DNA of 64,000 nt from Histoplasma ohiense (Eukaryota > Ascomycota > Eurotiomycetes > Onygenales > Ajellomycetaceae). The translations under genes and the position numbers were made by a program. The notes under the pieces are model-generated. The model searched no databases. It was not told the DNA's origin and saw only the letters and a list, made by a program, of their open reading frames with translations. Positions 1 to 11,281 of the stretch are shown here, in pieces. The stretch lies in contig JAEVHH010000005.1 in assembly GCA_017607445.1 (NCBI GenBank), positions 2,609,001 to 2,673,000 of the forward strand, in the 5' to 3' direction. Each line of letters starts with the position of its first letter. Positions within the stretch are counted from its first letter, which is position 1.

Positions 1-37
1 GTCCATATCCATACTTTCAACCCAAAAAGAGTTGACA

Positions 38-3000
38 ATGCGGTCACCACAACGTCTTCACAACTGCCGCCAATCCCCTGATTCCCGCGATCCTAACTTG
101 ACTTCTTTAAATTCAACACTCAACAAATTTGTAGGGTGCCGGCAAAAGCCATGGATGTTAAACTCAAACTCAAACTCCAAAACGAGCATCGCCCCACCGT
201 CGAAACTGTCAACTCCCTCTCCCGCACCTAACCAAAAACTCCAAGTCCCCTTCCAGCCTAGGGACATTGAAATGGATAATGAAAGACGTTCAACATCAGA
301 TACTGTCAAGCAGCCCACCCCCAATAATACACAAGGCCAAAGTGGACCCGATGCGCTCTCGTCGAAGGAGCTACCAATATCTCCTGTGTCCCCTGACATC
401 CCCTCCCGACCCGCTCCTGTATCGGCCTCAGCATCTCCTCATATCTCTAATTCGTGCCCCACGCAGGCATCTCATAGCGTGTCTATTGCCGATCGCCAAT
501 TTGGTGTGCTCCCATCCCCAGATTCGAACCATGGATGCTCCACAAGAGCTACCAGCGAGACGAGACCAAGTGACAACTTCATTCCAGAGGGAGTTTCTCT
601 TTCCCCACATCAATCAGGTCCCCCACAGCTGGTTGAGCGTGAACTGCAAACAATATCCCCGTCATTTGCATCCGCAGATGACATGGGACATTCATCATTG
701 CCCATGTCACAAACTGCCAGAGTTGCAAGGACATCACAGATCCCAGTAGCACATCAAGGTGGACGCGCGCAGGTTTTGTCGTGCAATTCAGCTATGCCTC
801 AACAATATCAGCCCCAGAAGGTGGTTCCGGCCAATCCTCAGCTCTCGTCTGATATGACGAACAAAAGCCACGCCTCCTTGCTGAAGTTCTTGTTCGCTGA
901 GCCCATCTCCCCGAAAAGATTCATCCCACTTCTTGATCGGATTTCGGCAGCACCAGGGTCTTGCGAGAAGAGCCGCATACACCTTCTACGAAATGCTTGT
1001 GAGAAAGGGGACTTGTTCTACATTGCCCTACACCAGGTGTATTGTTTGCAAACAACATGCCCTAGTTCCTTAGATCCCTCTAAATTTGGATCTTACCAAA
1101 TGGCAGGTCTGGAGCTGGTTTCGCGCATTCTGATACGGAATGAGTGTCTCTCAAAGCCTTTTGTCGAAGCATGCGCCAGATTCCCTACCTTAATTGGAGA
1201 ATTTCTTCGATATTGCTCGATTTACTCTTCTGTTTTAGACCAGGTTATACGCTTTCTAGAAGCCATGGCACGTTCCTGGTTGCAGTTTGAAACGTCTATT
1301 ACTTCTCGAGGATATCCGCCACTTATTGATGAGATGATCGACATTCTTGGCCTCACCACACCAACTTTTCAATATGTTATATTCACATCATGCTGTCGCC
1401 GTCTTACTGGAGCCACAGATGACGTTCCTGTCAAATTATTTACCGCTATGTTCCGAAAAAACGAGGAATATTACCAACAGCGTCGCTTACGAATGCACAG
1501 TGCAAATCCTATACCTCTGTCCCAGGTCCAAGCTGAGAACGAATTCCTCAGACAACAATATCTCCGGATATCGGAGCAACATGTTTTACCTAAGCGGGTA
1601 TTACATGGAGCGATTATCCATCAGTGGCCTCTAGAAAATACGGGGGCTAATTTTCGAATAACGGACACTGGTGGTCCTCAGGTCCAAACTCAGGACCCTG
1701 TCACTCAGGAGCAACAACAACCTCCAATACGGCGTTCTTATCACCAAGACCCGTCCCCATACCCTCCCCTCGCATCACACCCTACCCAGTACTCTCTCCA
1801 GCCAAATCGACAATATGCTTCAATGCCAGTTCCCAACAGAGCACAGATGACTGTCCCCTCATACACACGTGCACATCCAGCACCCCCTGCAGGGTGGTCT
1901 ATGACCGCCCAACCTCTCCCGAACCAAGTTCCCCCAAATTCGACCCGGTTTGTCCTGTCACATAACATGAATACACAGTTGCGCAACGATGTCTTTGTTC
2001 ATCCATCCGCTCAGCTGTCCCAAACACAGCCCACTGCAGCGCAACCTTTATATCCCAAAACAAACACCTTACTTCTGCCTCCCCCCGGAATTCTCCCCAT
2101 GGAATCTGCTAACCCAAATCCCCTTATTGATGGCCTCCACCAAGCTTATCTGAAAGAGCAGATCGTGGCGCTTCATGACAAAGAAGGCAGTAATGGTCCA
2201 ACATCATTATTCCCGTATCTTCACAGCTTTGCTTTGTTTCCCATTCAATTGCAAGCGCCAATCCGAAAACTGCAGTTCACAATCCCGCCAGAGGAATTCC
2301 AAAAATTCCCTTTTCGACGAAAAACTGTGTCAAAGAATGGTTCGCCCGTATGGGGAGTGCTGGATGGGTGTCGAACATATCAGATACGGTGCACAAAAAC
2401 GAATTCCCCCATTCCAAAGCTCTCGGAGCATCAATGGGCTGTATCGGACACTGCATGGCCTACTGCTATATATATTCACGTTAACGGCATGGAGCATTTC
2501 GTTCGCCGGAAAATGCATTTTGGAAGGGATATACCGCTTAATGTCACGAGTTCCCTCAAAGAAGGATTGAATGAGATATCGATAGCTATACTCTGGGGCT
2601 CCCCAGAGTACAACAGCAAATCGTCTTATGCCGTGGCTCTGGAAATACTTGAATACGCTTCGCTTAACCGTGTCCGCTCGCTCATCCAGCATCAAAAATC
2701 CGCTACATCTCTAGACCAAATCAAGCATCGGCTTACAGGATTAAATGCAGATGATGACGATATTTCTGTCGTTGATGACCACATAACGATTGACCTAGTG
2801 GATCCCTTTATGGCGCGGGTCTTCGACACCCCGGCCCGGTCCAAGTTTTGCCCACATATGGAATGTTTTGACATTGAAACATTTCTAATGACGCGCCTGT
2901 CTAAAGCATCGAAAGGATACGGCATGGCAGAGGATTGGAAGTGTCCTATCTGCGGCAACGATGCCCGCCCCCAGTCCCTGATCATTGACGATTTCCTAGT

Positions 3001-3265
3001 TACGGTCCGGCGTACACTCGACGAAGGCAAGCAATTAGATGCAAAAGCGATACTCGTGCGCCCGGATGGATCCTGGGAACCTAAGACAGAAAGGAATAAT
3101 GACAATAATAATAATAATAACAGGCCAAGCGAACCGGGCATGTTGAAACGGAAACGGGAAGATGGCTTGAGTATCACCTCCCCAAATAATCATGGCCAGC
3201 AACAACTCTACCCTAACAGACTTTCAAAACAATCCTCCACCCCTGAAGTTATTGAGCTCGATTAA
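38..3265 (+). CDS. SP-RING/MIZ zinc-finger protein, probable SUMO E3 ligase
   Basis: Uninterrupted frame of 1,075 codons from the ATG at 38; an in-frame TTG lies just before it, and exons upstream of the window cannot be excluded. The first 280 residues are Ser/Pro-rich and disordered, residues about 280-530 look folded and helical, and a Gln/Pro-rich linker follows. Near the C-terminus is an SP-RING (MIZ) finger: C938, H940 and C943, then a CPIC pair (C969, C972) after the W-K-C-P signature. SP-RING proteins (Siz/PIAS type) bring SUMO-loaded Ubc9 to nuclear substrates. The tail has a short Asn run (AAT repeat near 3100-3121), a basic K-R-K-R stretch and ends in an acidic VIELD-like peptide that could act as a SUMO-interacting motif (inference). 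The family match is clear; the exact orthologue (Siz, Pli1 or Zmiz type) is not resolved. Confidence 0.88.
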   Translation: MRSPQRLHNCRQSPDSRDPNLTSLNSTLNKFVGCRQKPWMLNSNSNSKTSIAPPSKLSTPSPAPNQKLQVPFQPRDIEMDNERRSTSDTVKQPTPNNTQGQSGPDALSSKELPISPVSPDIPSRPAPVSASASPHISNSCPTQASHSVSIADRQFGVLPSPDSNHGCSTRATSETRPSDNFIPEGVSLSPHQSGPPQLVERELQTISPSFASADDMGHSSLPMSQTARVARTSQIPVAHQGGRAQVLSCNSAMPQQYQPQKVVPANPQLSSDMTNKSHASLLKFLFAEPISPKRFIPLLDRISAAPGSCEKSRIHLLRNACEKGDLFYIALHQVYCLQTTCPSSLDPSKFGSYQMAGLELVSRILIRNECLSKPFVEACARFPTLIGEFLRYCSIYSSVLDQVIRFLEAMARSWLQFETSITSRGYPPLIDEMIDILGLTTPTFQYVIFTSCCRRLTGATDDVPVKLFTAMFRKNEEYYQQRRLRMHSANPIPLSQVQAENEFLRQQYLRISEQHVLPKRVLHGAIIHQWPLENTGANFRITDTGGPQVQTQDPVTQEQQQPPIRRSYHQDPSPYPPLASHPTQYSLQPNRQYASMPVPNRAQMTVPSYTRAHPAPPAGWSMTAQPLPNQVPPNSTRFVLSHNMNTQLRNDVFVHPSAQLSQTQPTAAQPLYPKTNTLLLPPPGILPMESANPNPLIDGLHQAYLKEQIVALHDKEGSNGPTSLFPYLHSFALFPIQLQAPIRKLQFTIPPEEFQKFPFRRKTVSKNGSPVWGVLDGCRTYQIRCTKTNSPIPKLSEHQWAVSDTAWPTAIYIHVNGMEHFVRRKMHFGRDIPLNVTSSLKEGLNEISIAILWGSPEYNSKSSYAVALEILEYASLNRVRSLIQHQKSATSLDQIKHRLTGLNADDDDISVVDDHITIDLVDPFMARVFDTPARSKFCPHMECFDIETFLMTRLSKASKGYGMAEDWKCPICGNDARPQSLIIDDFLVTVRRTLDEGKQLDAKAILVRPDGSWEPKTERNNDNNNNNNRPSEPGMLKRKREDGLSITSPNNHGQQQLYPNRLSKQSSTPEVIELD

Positions 3266-4502
3266 TTTTTCGAGTTTGAACCCTTTGTTCTCATGCTCGT
3301 TTGCATACATTCCGCTTTCGTCTTTCTACTGAGCGCGTACTTCAAACTATCTATACACCATTTTATTTTCCCCTGATCGCATCATCTCAGGCGCAAATAC
3401 CATATCCTTTCTCCTTACATTTTTATTATTGTACTCCTAATCTTTCAGGCTTGACCTTTTTTTATACCCCTGGAGGCGCGTGTTAATTCGGCAATATTTG
3501 ATATCCCTAGCATTTTTTTTTCCTTAACTTATCTTTTCATTTAAAGAAAGACCCCACGGTTCTCTGCATTTGACATATTTACACACTTGTTCTCATTACA
3601 CTAATTCTCCTACTCCAAAGGCCCCGCACCACCAAAAACAAAAAGGTTTCAATAGGACAAATGGAAATGGGAAGAACAGCATTTTCTGTCCTTACTTGCA
3701 TCTTTTACTTTCCACTTTGCTTTGGTCTAGACAGGATTTGAGCTCACAATTTCTGCAAAAGCTCAATTGTGGCCTATCCACACCTATATATATAAAATTT
3801 ATGAATACATCCATCCATCGTGGATCGATTTTTGTGTTTTGTTCCCATCCTTCCATGTGTCATACCATAACTCCACTGAATTGATGATCTTGGCAGACTT
3901 ATTGAGCAAAGTTCTGAGGGAGTCAAGTCAAAACTTCACACATCTCAGAAATAATGATAGTAGAAAAGTAAACGCGTTGACATACATATATATATATAAT
4001 ATATACATATAATTGTTTATTAAAATGGGACTAACGGGGGGAAATGGGCGAGGAGATCCATATTCAGGCGGAGAAAAAGAGCATGATAGCAAGTAAGATG
4101 AGGAAAATGAACTCCTGCAAATTATGTGCTTTATCTAGCTAAGATGAACGAATGAATAAAGGGAACCCCTGTTTTCTTTTCTTTTCCTTTCTTTTCGTGA
4201 TATAAGGGGATTTTTTAGGCAGAAGCAAGTAAAGAATAGACCTGCTTTTCCATCACTTTCTTCGGTTTTCTTGTCCCTTGAGCTTCCATCCCTTTACGCA
4301 GGGTTATTTTTTTTAATTTTATTTTATGTTTTTTTGTCTTTCTGGATTCCATGTTTGCGGATATCGTTTGCTGAATGGTAATGATCTGAAGAGGGTATTG
4401 TGGCTGTGACCTAACGAATAGACATGAGCACATACGTCTACGGAGGAGGCCCCGGATATGTATGTATCCCACCGCGTGGAACAGGCAAACACTATCTTAT
4501 TT
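3266..4502. other. Convergent 3' intergenic region
   Basis: This lies between the stop of the SP-RING gene (+) and the stop of the LAA2-like gene (-), so it should hold two 3' UTRs. It is AT-rich with T-tracts and a TA-rich microsatellite near 3985-4015. I see no gene or RNA in it. Confidence 0.6.
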
Positions 4503-6494
4503 TTACTTCCGCACCTGCCTGGCATGTTTGACCAAGTTCTCAATAACACCCTCAAACGCCTCTTTCTCGCCAATTTGCGCGTCGCGGCGTTTTAACCAGT
4601 ATTCCAATACCTCGCTGGCGCGTACGGCCATCATCTCCAGTTGTGCTATGTGCTGTCCCAGTTCATCGTCTGTGAAGTTATCCAGTGCTGCATCTGTGGT
4701 GGCGCATAAGCGCCGGACGGCTGAGAGATCTAGTTCCGGGGGGGGTTCGAGACCACGACGCCGCGGCGGACGGCTGCTTGATGTGGAGCGAGCTGAGTCA
4801 AGAAGGGTAGAGGAGTGGCCTTGGTAGTCCTTTTTAGCGTTACTAGTGGAGGACAGGCCGCCGGCGGCTATGTTAGAGGAGGGTGAGGAATTACCCTCGA
4901 GATTTATCGAAGGTAGGACAAGCTTTTTCTGTTTCGAGGCAGGGAGGATCTCGTCTAGGTCAACGGGGACACCTAGGGAGACGAGGAGGACACGGCGGAT
5001 ACGGGATTTTGTCCAATTGGCAGGTTGGAGAGGGGGTGGGGAGACAAGTTGTGACCATAGTGAAAGAGAACGTTCGGTAATGAATATGGCAGAGGAGTCT
5101 GGGATAGGCGAAATGGGTGGGAGAGATGGAAGATTTGCGGAACCGGGTAATATAGCATCGAGGTGACTGGATGTTGCTGCGAGAAGATCCGGGAGGTATT
5201 TTATAGATCCGAAATCTAAAAGCGGCGGCTAGATTGAATGATAACCTATCAGTTTACAGTTCCTTTTCTTTCTTGGGGAAATAATCAGCTGTAGACTAAA
5301 TTGTAGAAAATAAACTTTTCTCGAATCGCCCGATGCCGTATACGCATGGTTGGGATTGTACTTTATACTAAGACTACTTACAAGCGAAGGCGATGGAGGT
5401 TGTTGCATGGGGACACCGTTAATTTGAGCCGTACTCTCATTGGTAATCTCCATTGGTTGTGGAAATTGAGCCTCCCCAAAATCACCGAAATCGTCCTCTT
5501 CAATGTTTCTTTCTCCTTCTTCGAAATCATAAAAATCATCACCAAAGGCTTGGTCATCATCTACAGCAGTATCATGTGCAAAACTATCGTCAGGGGCTTG
5601 TTGTTCCGTTACAGAGCTTTTCCGTCGGACATGGCTTCGATGCTCGGATCTACTAGTCGAAGAGTTTGGAGACCCTGGTTTGGTCAATCGTCCCTCTGAA
5701 ATCCGAAAAGGGTGGACAAGGAATAGGAGAGAGGCATACCTGGAACGTCAGGAATTGTCTGAATGACATCTGGAAGTGCATCACTAGGGCATCTTCTGTG
5801 TGCGTTAAACAATCGTCGCGAATTGTTTTCAGGTGGAGATTCGACCCGAGAAAGTACGGTTTCCGGAACTGGACTTCCCTCACTGACGCTATCCCGACGT
5901 CGATTTTGCGATGTGATGCAAGTTTGAGGTGTCTGTTCTTGGATTTTTAGTATCACATCCGGTGCAGAATCTGCTTTATGGGATTCATAAGCAAGTGTCC
6001 CTGGTTCTTCTCCGTAGCTCGGTGAGGCTGGGTCGATTTTCTCGACAACAGTCCGTGGAGCAGGAGCCAAGTTCGGGGGTAAGGCAGCTCTTATGCTTGC
6101 ACTTGACTGCGGTCTGCTGGGTGGTCTGCTGCCGATAATCTCGATCTCATCCGGAACAGCATCTAATACCCTTTTTTCGTATGCAGGGGAGCCAGGAACC
6201 TCTCCGTAGCTTGGAGAATCATCGATCTTCTCTACGCGGGTCCGGGGTATTGGTGACGGCGTTTGAGAACGGAGATGGGTTGCGATGCCTTCAGAAGCGT
6301 CAGAAAAGTGTTCATCTTCACTTTCGCACGCTGCAGACAACATATCGGTTAGCAGTCATTCCTTCTACTAAATATAAACTTATCAGTGAGAAATAAAACG
6401 TACAAGATGGTTGAGCCCCAGGGTCATCCAGCTCAACCCCTTTCGGTGGCGGCTCCAACAAGATGCTCGGAGGGCGAGAACACCGCTCTGCCAT
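4503..6494 (-). CDS. AP-1 adaptor accessory protein LAA2-like (YBL010C family)
   Basis: Four exons read on the minus strand: 6494-6404, 6330-5740, 5695-5382 and 5228-4503, joined through GT-AG introns into 573 codons plus stop. The start MAERCSRPPS is the first ATG of the frame, and every junction keeps phase. The N-terminal half is disordered and carries two related blocks with V-E-K-I-D and P-S-Y-G-E-x-P-G. An acidic segment near residue 300 contains DDFGDFGEA, a motif of clathrin-adaptor accessory proteins such as aftiphilin and yeast Laa2. The last exon encodes the conserved helical domain, including LGVPVDLDEILP. In yeast, Laa2 links Laa1 to the AP-1 complex in trans-Golgi/endosome traffic; that role here is inferred by family. 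It diverges from NSP1 and shares its promoter region. Confidence 0.82.
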
Positions 6495-7057
6495 TGTAAA
6501 GGCCTCAAGTCGTCTAAATCAACGCCCATTAACCAGCACATATAACGCAGTGTATTGTGGCACTATTAAAAATTGTGTCTAAGAATGAAATGAAAATGAG
6601 CAAGATATAGTTGGGCCGACATTTGACGTTTCAAGGTGCTGGTATTCTGCCAAGGCGGTCTGGAGCCAACAGTCCTGTTGTTGTATCGTTACCGTTTCTC
6701 GAAGCTCTCCTGAGTAGAATGTCGTGTGTAAAACATTGTATGATGTTGTAATCGAGACCTCGCCGCGACGCCAATAGGAGCTCTGCACAATTATCCACAA
6801 AACACTTCAACCGTTCAAGGGCATAGAGCTGTTGCTTCTCCAACACCCGTATAATATCCCTCTAACTGGTTACACGAACTACTGTTATATTTACCCCAGG
6901 TTGCACCACTTTATACGTTCTCATATTCCCCGTCTAATGTTGACAAGGTCTGCTTCAAATTCCAGATGTAACTAAGTCTACTGTACTAACTGCCAAATTG
7001 CTAGGAAACACCCGTTCTGAAACCCAGGGAAACAAACCACAGGTATCTTCTGCCACG
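6495..7057. promoter_or_regulatory. Shared divergent promoter, LAA2-like / NSP1
   Basis: These 563 bp separate the two divergent start codons and must hold both promoters and 5' UTRs. No clear TATA box or known operator was recognised. A pyrimidine-rich stretch occurs near 6950. Confidence 0.5.
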
Positions 7058-9231
7058 ATGTCTAACCTATTTCAGTTCGGGACCTCGTCCACATCGGGAG
7101 GTTCCAATGCTCCTACATTTGGTACAGCGGGCACCTCGCCATTTTCCCAACCTGCTTCCGGCAAAACTACTGGTGGTCTCTTTGGCAATATCGGGGCAAC
7201 ACCCACAACAACAGCAGCAGCAGCAGATCCGCCTTCTACACCCTTGTTTGGAGGAGGCTCGACGACCCCAGCAACAGGGCAGACGGCTTCTTTGTTTGGA
7301 GGTCAAAACTCGAAATCTACGTTTGGCAACACGTTAACGAAACCTTCAAATCCAGGAAAGAGTGTTGGGCACACTCCGACGACGAACCTATTCGGAAATG
7401 CAAGTCAAACCCCTAAATTAGGGGAGCCTACATCATCTGGCAAGCCGCAATCGGTATTATTTGGGGAACAAGGAAAAACGACTCCAGCCACTAGCGGCTT
7501 GTTTGGAAGTACTACTCCAGCACCATCGAGCGGACCAACATTGTTTGGGAACCTGTCCACCACACCTGCCGGACCACCCCCTCAGACCTCAGCTGGGCAG
7601 GGCCTTTTCACGAGCCAAGCATCGACAAAGGCCAATGAGCCAGCATCTCTTTTTGGACAAAAGCCAACTTCCTCCCCTTCCTTCCCAGGCTTCAGTGCAA
7701 CAACCAGTGCAGTGTCGCCACTAAACGCTCCCACAACTACGGCAGCAGCACCAAGTTTCTTCACAAACACTACTCAAATGCCAACGCCAAACTCAGGCAA
7801 CTTATTCACTTCCTCGCCCGCCAAAGCTCAAGGCGCGGAGGCTGGAAAGTCAGATGCAAAACCACCCCCACCCACATTCGGTGCAGCCCCAACGTCAACC
7901 ACTCCCGGTACTTCGGGAAGTCAATCACAGCAAAAGCCATTGAGCTTCCCTACCTCCAAACCCTCTTCGAGTACTTTTACACCAACCGCAATGTCAGACA
8001 CCGCTCAGAAACCCCTCTTTGGAAATCTGGCGCCTACTTCTACTGCATCGGCTACAAGCACAACGACAACGGCACCCGCTGGTGGGCTATTTTCTAGTCT
8101 AAGTACTCCGAAGACAACTGCCCCCAAAGACTCGACTACCCCAGCCACTTCATCAGGTCAGCCAGCCAGTGGAATGTTCAACCTTGCTAAGACGACAACC
8201 ACAACAGCTCCACCAACGTCATCTTCAGAAAAGATTTCTGCTTCTGGAGCAACAACTACAGCCGCCGCCACTGTCACTAGTGCTGGTGCCACAACCGCAA
8301 CGCCCGCGACAGCCGGTGGCCTTGGTGCATCGACAGTGGGACCCGCTCCCCCAGCACAATCACGGCTCAAAAATAAAACCATGGATGAGATCCTTACTCG
8401 CTGGGCCACTGATCTAGCAAAATACCAAAAGGAGTTCCAAGAACAAGCTGAGCAAGTTGCCAAATGGGATCGGATGCTGGTAGAAAATGGAACGAAAGTG
8501 CAGAAACTGTATGGCAATACTGTCGACGCAGAAAGGGCTACGCAGGAAGTTGAACGGCAATTAGCATCTGTAGAGGGACAACAAGATGAATTGAGCTCAT
8601 GGCTCGACCGTTATGAACAAGAGGTTGAAGCTTTGTTGTCGAAGCAGGTCGGTTTTACAGATTCATTGCAGGGACCTGATCAAGAACGTGAACGAACGTA
8701 AGTCCAAATTGCTTCGATCCCAATACCAATCCGGTTTTGTCATCTTCTCCAGCTCACATATTTGCAACCCAACTTCGATAAACTAACCTTATGCAGATAC
8801 AAACTCGCGGAACGTCTCTCCGAACGCCTTAATGAAATGGCCCAGGATTTGACAAGCATGATCGAAGAGGTCAATTCTGCTTCCTCCACTTTGAGCAAAA
8901 CCACCAAGACTGACGAACCGGTATGTCCCACTAAGCGCTATTTGTTCATATTACAAAAGCACTCACTTTCTGCTCGTCCTAACCTTTTCATACCTCCCAG
9001 ATATCTCAAATTGTCCGCATCCTCAATTCTCACCTTTCCCAACTTCAACTCATCGACCAAGGCACGGCAAATTTGCATGCAAAGATCGCAGCTTCGCATA
9101 AGCTAGGTAGCTCTCTTAGCGTCCATCAAAATATGGGCTCATATAGCCAATATCGGAATGGGGCTGGAAATGGGATAAGTGGCGGGGATGCCGCAGGTGA
9201 CTTCTATAGAGCTTACATCGGACGTAGGTAA
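7058..9231 (+). CDS. NSP1: FG nucleoporin NSP1 (Nup62 family)
   Basis: Three exons, 7058-8697, 8797-8920 and 9001-9231, encode 664 residues. The start at MSNLFQFG fits the family; an in-frame leader upstream is less likely. Residues 1 to about 440 are a Ser/Thr/Ala/Pro-rich disordered domain with many LFG, TFG and SFG dipeptide repeats, the phase that binds karyopherins in the pore channel. Residues about 445-620 form the Nsp1 C-terminal coiled coil (K-N-K-T-M-D-E-I-L-T onwards), which in yeast builds the Nsp1-Nup57-Nup49 channel trimer and the Nup82 complex. The C-terminus is Gly/Asn/Tyr-rich and ends in Y-I-G-R-R. A CAG run near 7215 encodes alanines and may vary in length. Both introns are GT-AG and lie in the coiled coil. 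Confidence 0.95.
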
Positions 9232-10485
9232 AGGATGGAGTGGTGGAAAGCCTGCAAGGGGCGCCTGCACTTTGTCTCATAAATAATAAGGCCGTACCTC
9301 TTCTGGACTCATTTGGGTCGTTGTAGATATACCCAAAATTTTGAGATCATTGTTTCCGTTTTCCTTTTCTTTTCTCTTTCACTCTGTCATCCGTTTCCCT
9401 CCAGTTAAACCAATTTTTGTACACTTTCAAAATCCTCCGCTAGCTGTTCTTGTAAAATGAAAAATGAATTCGATGAAATACGGGGGCTGATTATCTATTT
9501 TCATTTTTGTCTCCCATCTCATTGGATGAAACCCAATCGAACATATATATAAACTCGCGTTCACAACTATACAATCAAGGATTCTTTTTGCGAAAACCAT
9601 CAGCTTCTCTAGTCAAAATGCCTAGCCATGTTTTGCAGCAATGAAACAGTAACCATGATGGACTTGAAGACATGCATTTCCCCCATTTGAACTTCTCTTT
9701 CTCCTTTTTCCTTCTCATGATGTTGCATGCATACGTATCTGCTTACCTTCTTTGGAACGGGGAATCCGATTTAAAGGAACCATACTCTCGACGACAGATT
9801 AGTTATCAGCAAATAACATATAAATGCCTCCAAATTTTTTCACCAGCAATCAAGGGGAAGCCCAGCCTATCAAACAAGAAAGAAAACCCTGCAAGGAACC
9901 GGGAGATATGTAATTGTCTTGGGTTGATTTCTGGCCCTGTTGTAGCAAGACAGGAATGGAAAAGAACAGGAAAAATGCAAAGAATAAGAAACGAAACCAA
10001 AAAATGAAAAATGTGAGGAATAAAATAAGAAGGGAAAGGGGGAAGATAATGACAAAATTGGGTGGATATCGTATCATCACAGGCGGGAGAAAGTCATTGA
10101 TATATATATTCCAACTGTCTTTCCCACCACTCGACTTGTTTAAGACACGTTAAAATGTGTATGTATATGAAAATATGTGTCAGAGAAAGGAGATGATGAA
10201 AATGAGAGACAAAAACTCAAAGAAAGATGAGAAAGAGGAATGGAAAAACTACCTATGAGTCCAATGCTAATTTTTCACTTTCCTTTCCCTTCCTTTTTCG
10301 ATTTTCCTATTCTGGCCCCTAAATTTTCTTTCTTTCTTTCTTTTTTTTTTTTTTGGTACATATACTCTGTTATTTCATCCTCTTTTACAAAGGCTACTTT
10401 GCACAAACTAAAATGCACAAGTAAAAGTGGAAAACAGAATCAAAAACCACCCAAACAGAAAATGTTTTGTACATCCGTAGATTTT
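9232..10485. other. Convergent 3' intergenic region, NSP1 / IF1
   Basis: This holds the two 3' UTRs. It is AT-rich with a poly-T tract near 10340 and TATATA stretches. No gene was seen; short frames here lack coding character. Confidence 0.55.
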
Positions 10486-11281
10486 TTAGTTCTGTTCGCC
10501 ACCGTGTTCTCTGGTGAGTTGTTCACTGTAAAAGAAATTCATAATGGTCAGATATACATATATACATAGATATAGAGGATGGTGCTTTGAAATGGTGCTT
10601 TGAAAATGCAAAGCAGCACGGGGTTACGAGTGGGAAAAATGGAAACAAATATAGGCACGTACATATGAGCATCAAGTTCATCGAGATGCTGGCGCTGTTG
10701 TTTCAGCTTTTCTCTCAAAGTACGCAACCTGTCCGATACGTTTAGAATGTTTAACATATTAGAATTTCCCAGGGTCCTGCCCTGTCCACCTCCCCAATCC
10801 TCCAATTGCCTTCACAAATTTCTAGAGCAAGGAAGATAGGGGATCAGGGAGCGCGGCGGGAGGGATCGGATATAAGGATAAAAAGGGAGTTACAACGTAC
10901 TTTTCCAGCTCCCGTTGCTTGATATACATGGCTTCATCGGCAGCTTCCTTCTTGCTCCATGAGTTGCTAACGTCGAATAATTAAGTATCCATTAGCTCTC
11001 TTATTTTCCGAAAAAAAAAAAAATTTCCAACTTCCTTTGCGTTTTTCCTTTGCGTAGACCATCTGAACAGCGTTCTCGTTTGTCGTGACGGGCAGCTTTT
11101 GTGGACGCAGAGAGCGCTAGAGAGATAAAAAAACAAAGCAAGCTTACGTAGTGGACAATTTCCCGGTGGACTTGGGAGCACCAACATCACCTTCACCCAT
11201 TCTTGCGGCGGCAACGGAGAACAAGCGATTGAGGCGTGGCTGGCTCGCGCGGAGAAGAGGCCTGGCAGTTTGACGCAGCAT
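10486..11281 (-). CDS. INH1: Mitochondrial ATP synthase inhibitor IF1 (INH1 family)
   Basis: Four small exons, 11281-11148, 10966-10901, 10728-10663 and 10525-10486, encode 101 residues. No single frame shows the gene; it appears only after splicing three GT-AG introns. The first 27 residues (MLRQTARPLLRASQ onward) are Arg-rich, Ser/Leu-rich and lack acidic residues, as in a mitochondrial presequence. The mature part has the inhibitory segment (G-K-L-S-T-T-N-S-W-S-K-K-E-A-A-D-E), then a long basic/acidic helix ending H-I-E-Q-L-T-R-E-H-G-G. IF1 binds the F1 catalytic interface and blocks ATP hydrolysis by F1Fo when the membrane potential collapses. Length and domain order match fungal IF1. Confidence 0.92.

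Noticed and set aside
2330..3177. Minus-strand frames under the SP-RING gene
   Set aside because: They are shadows of the conserved plus-strand frame that encodes the zinc finger.
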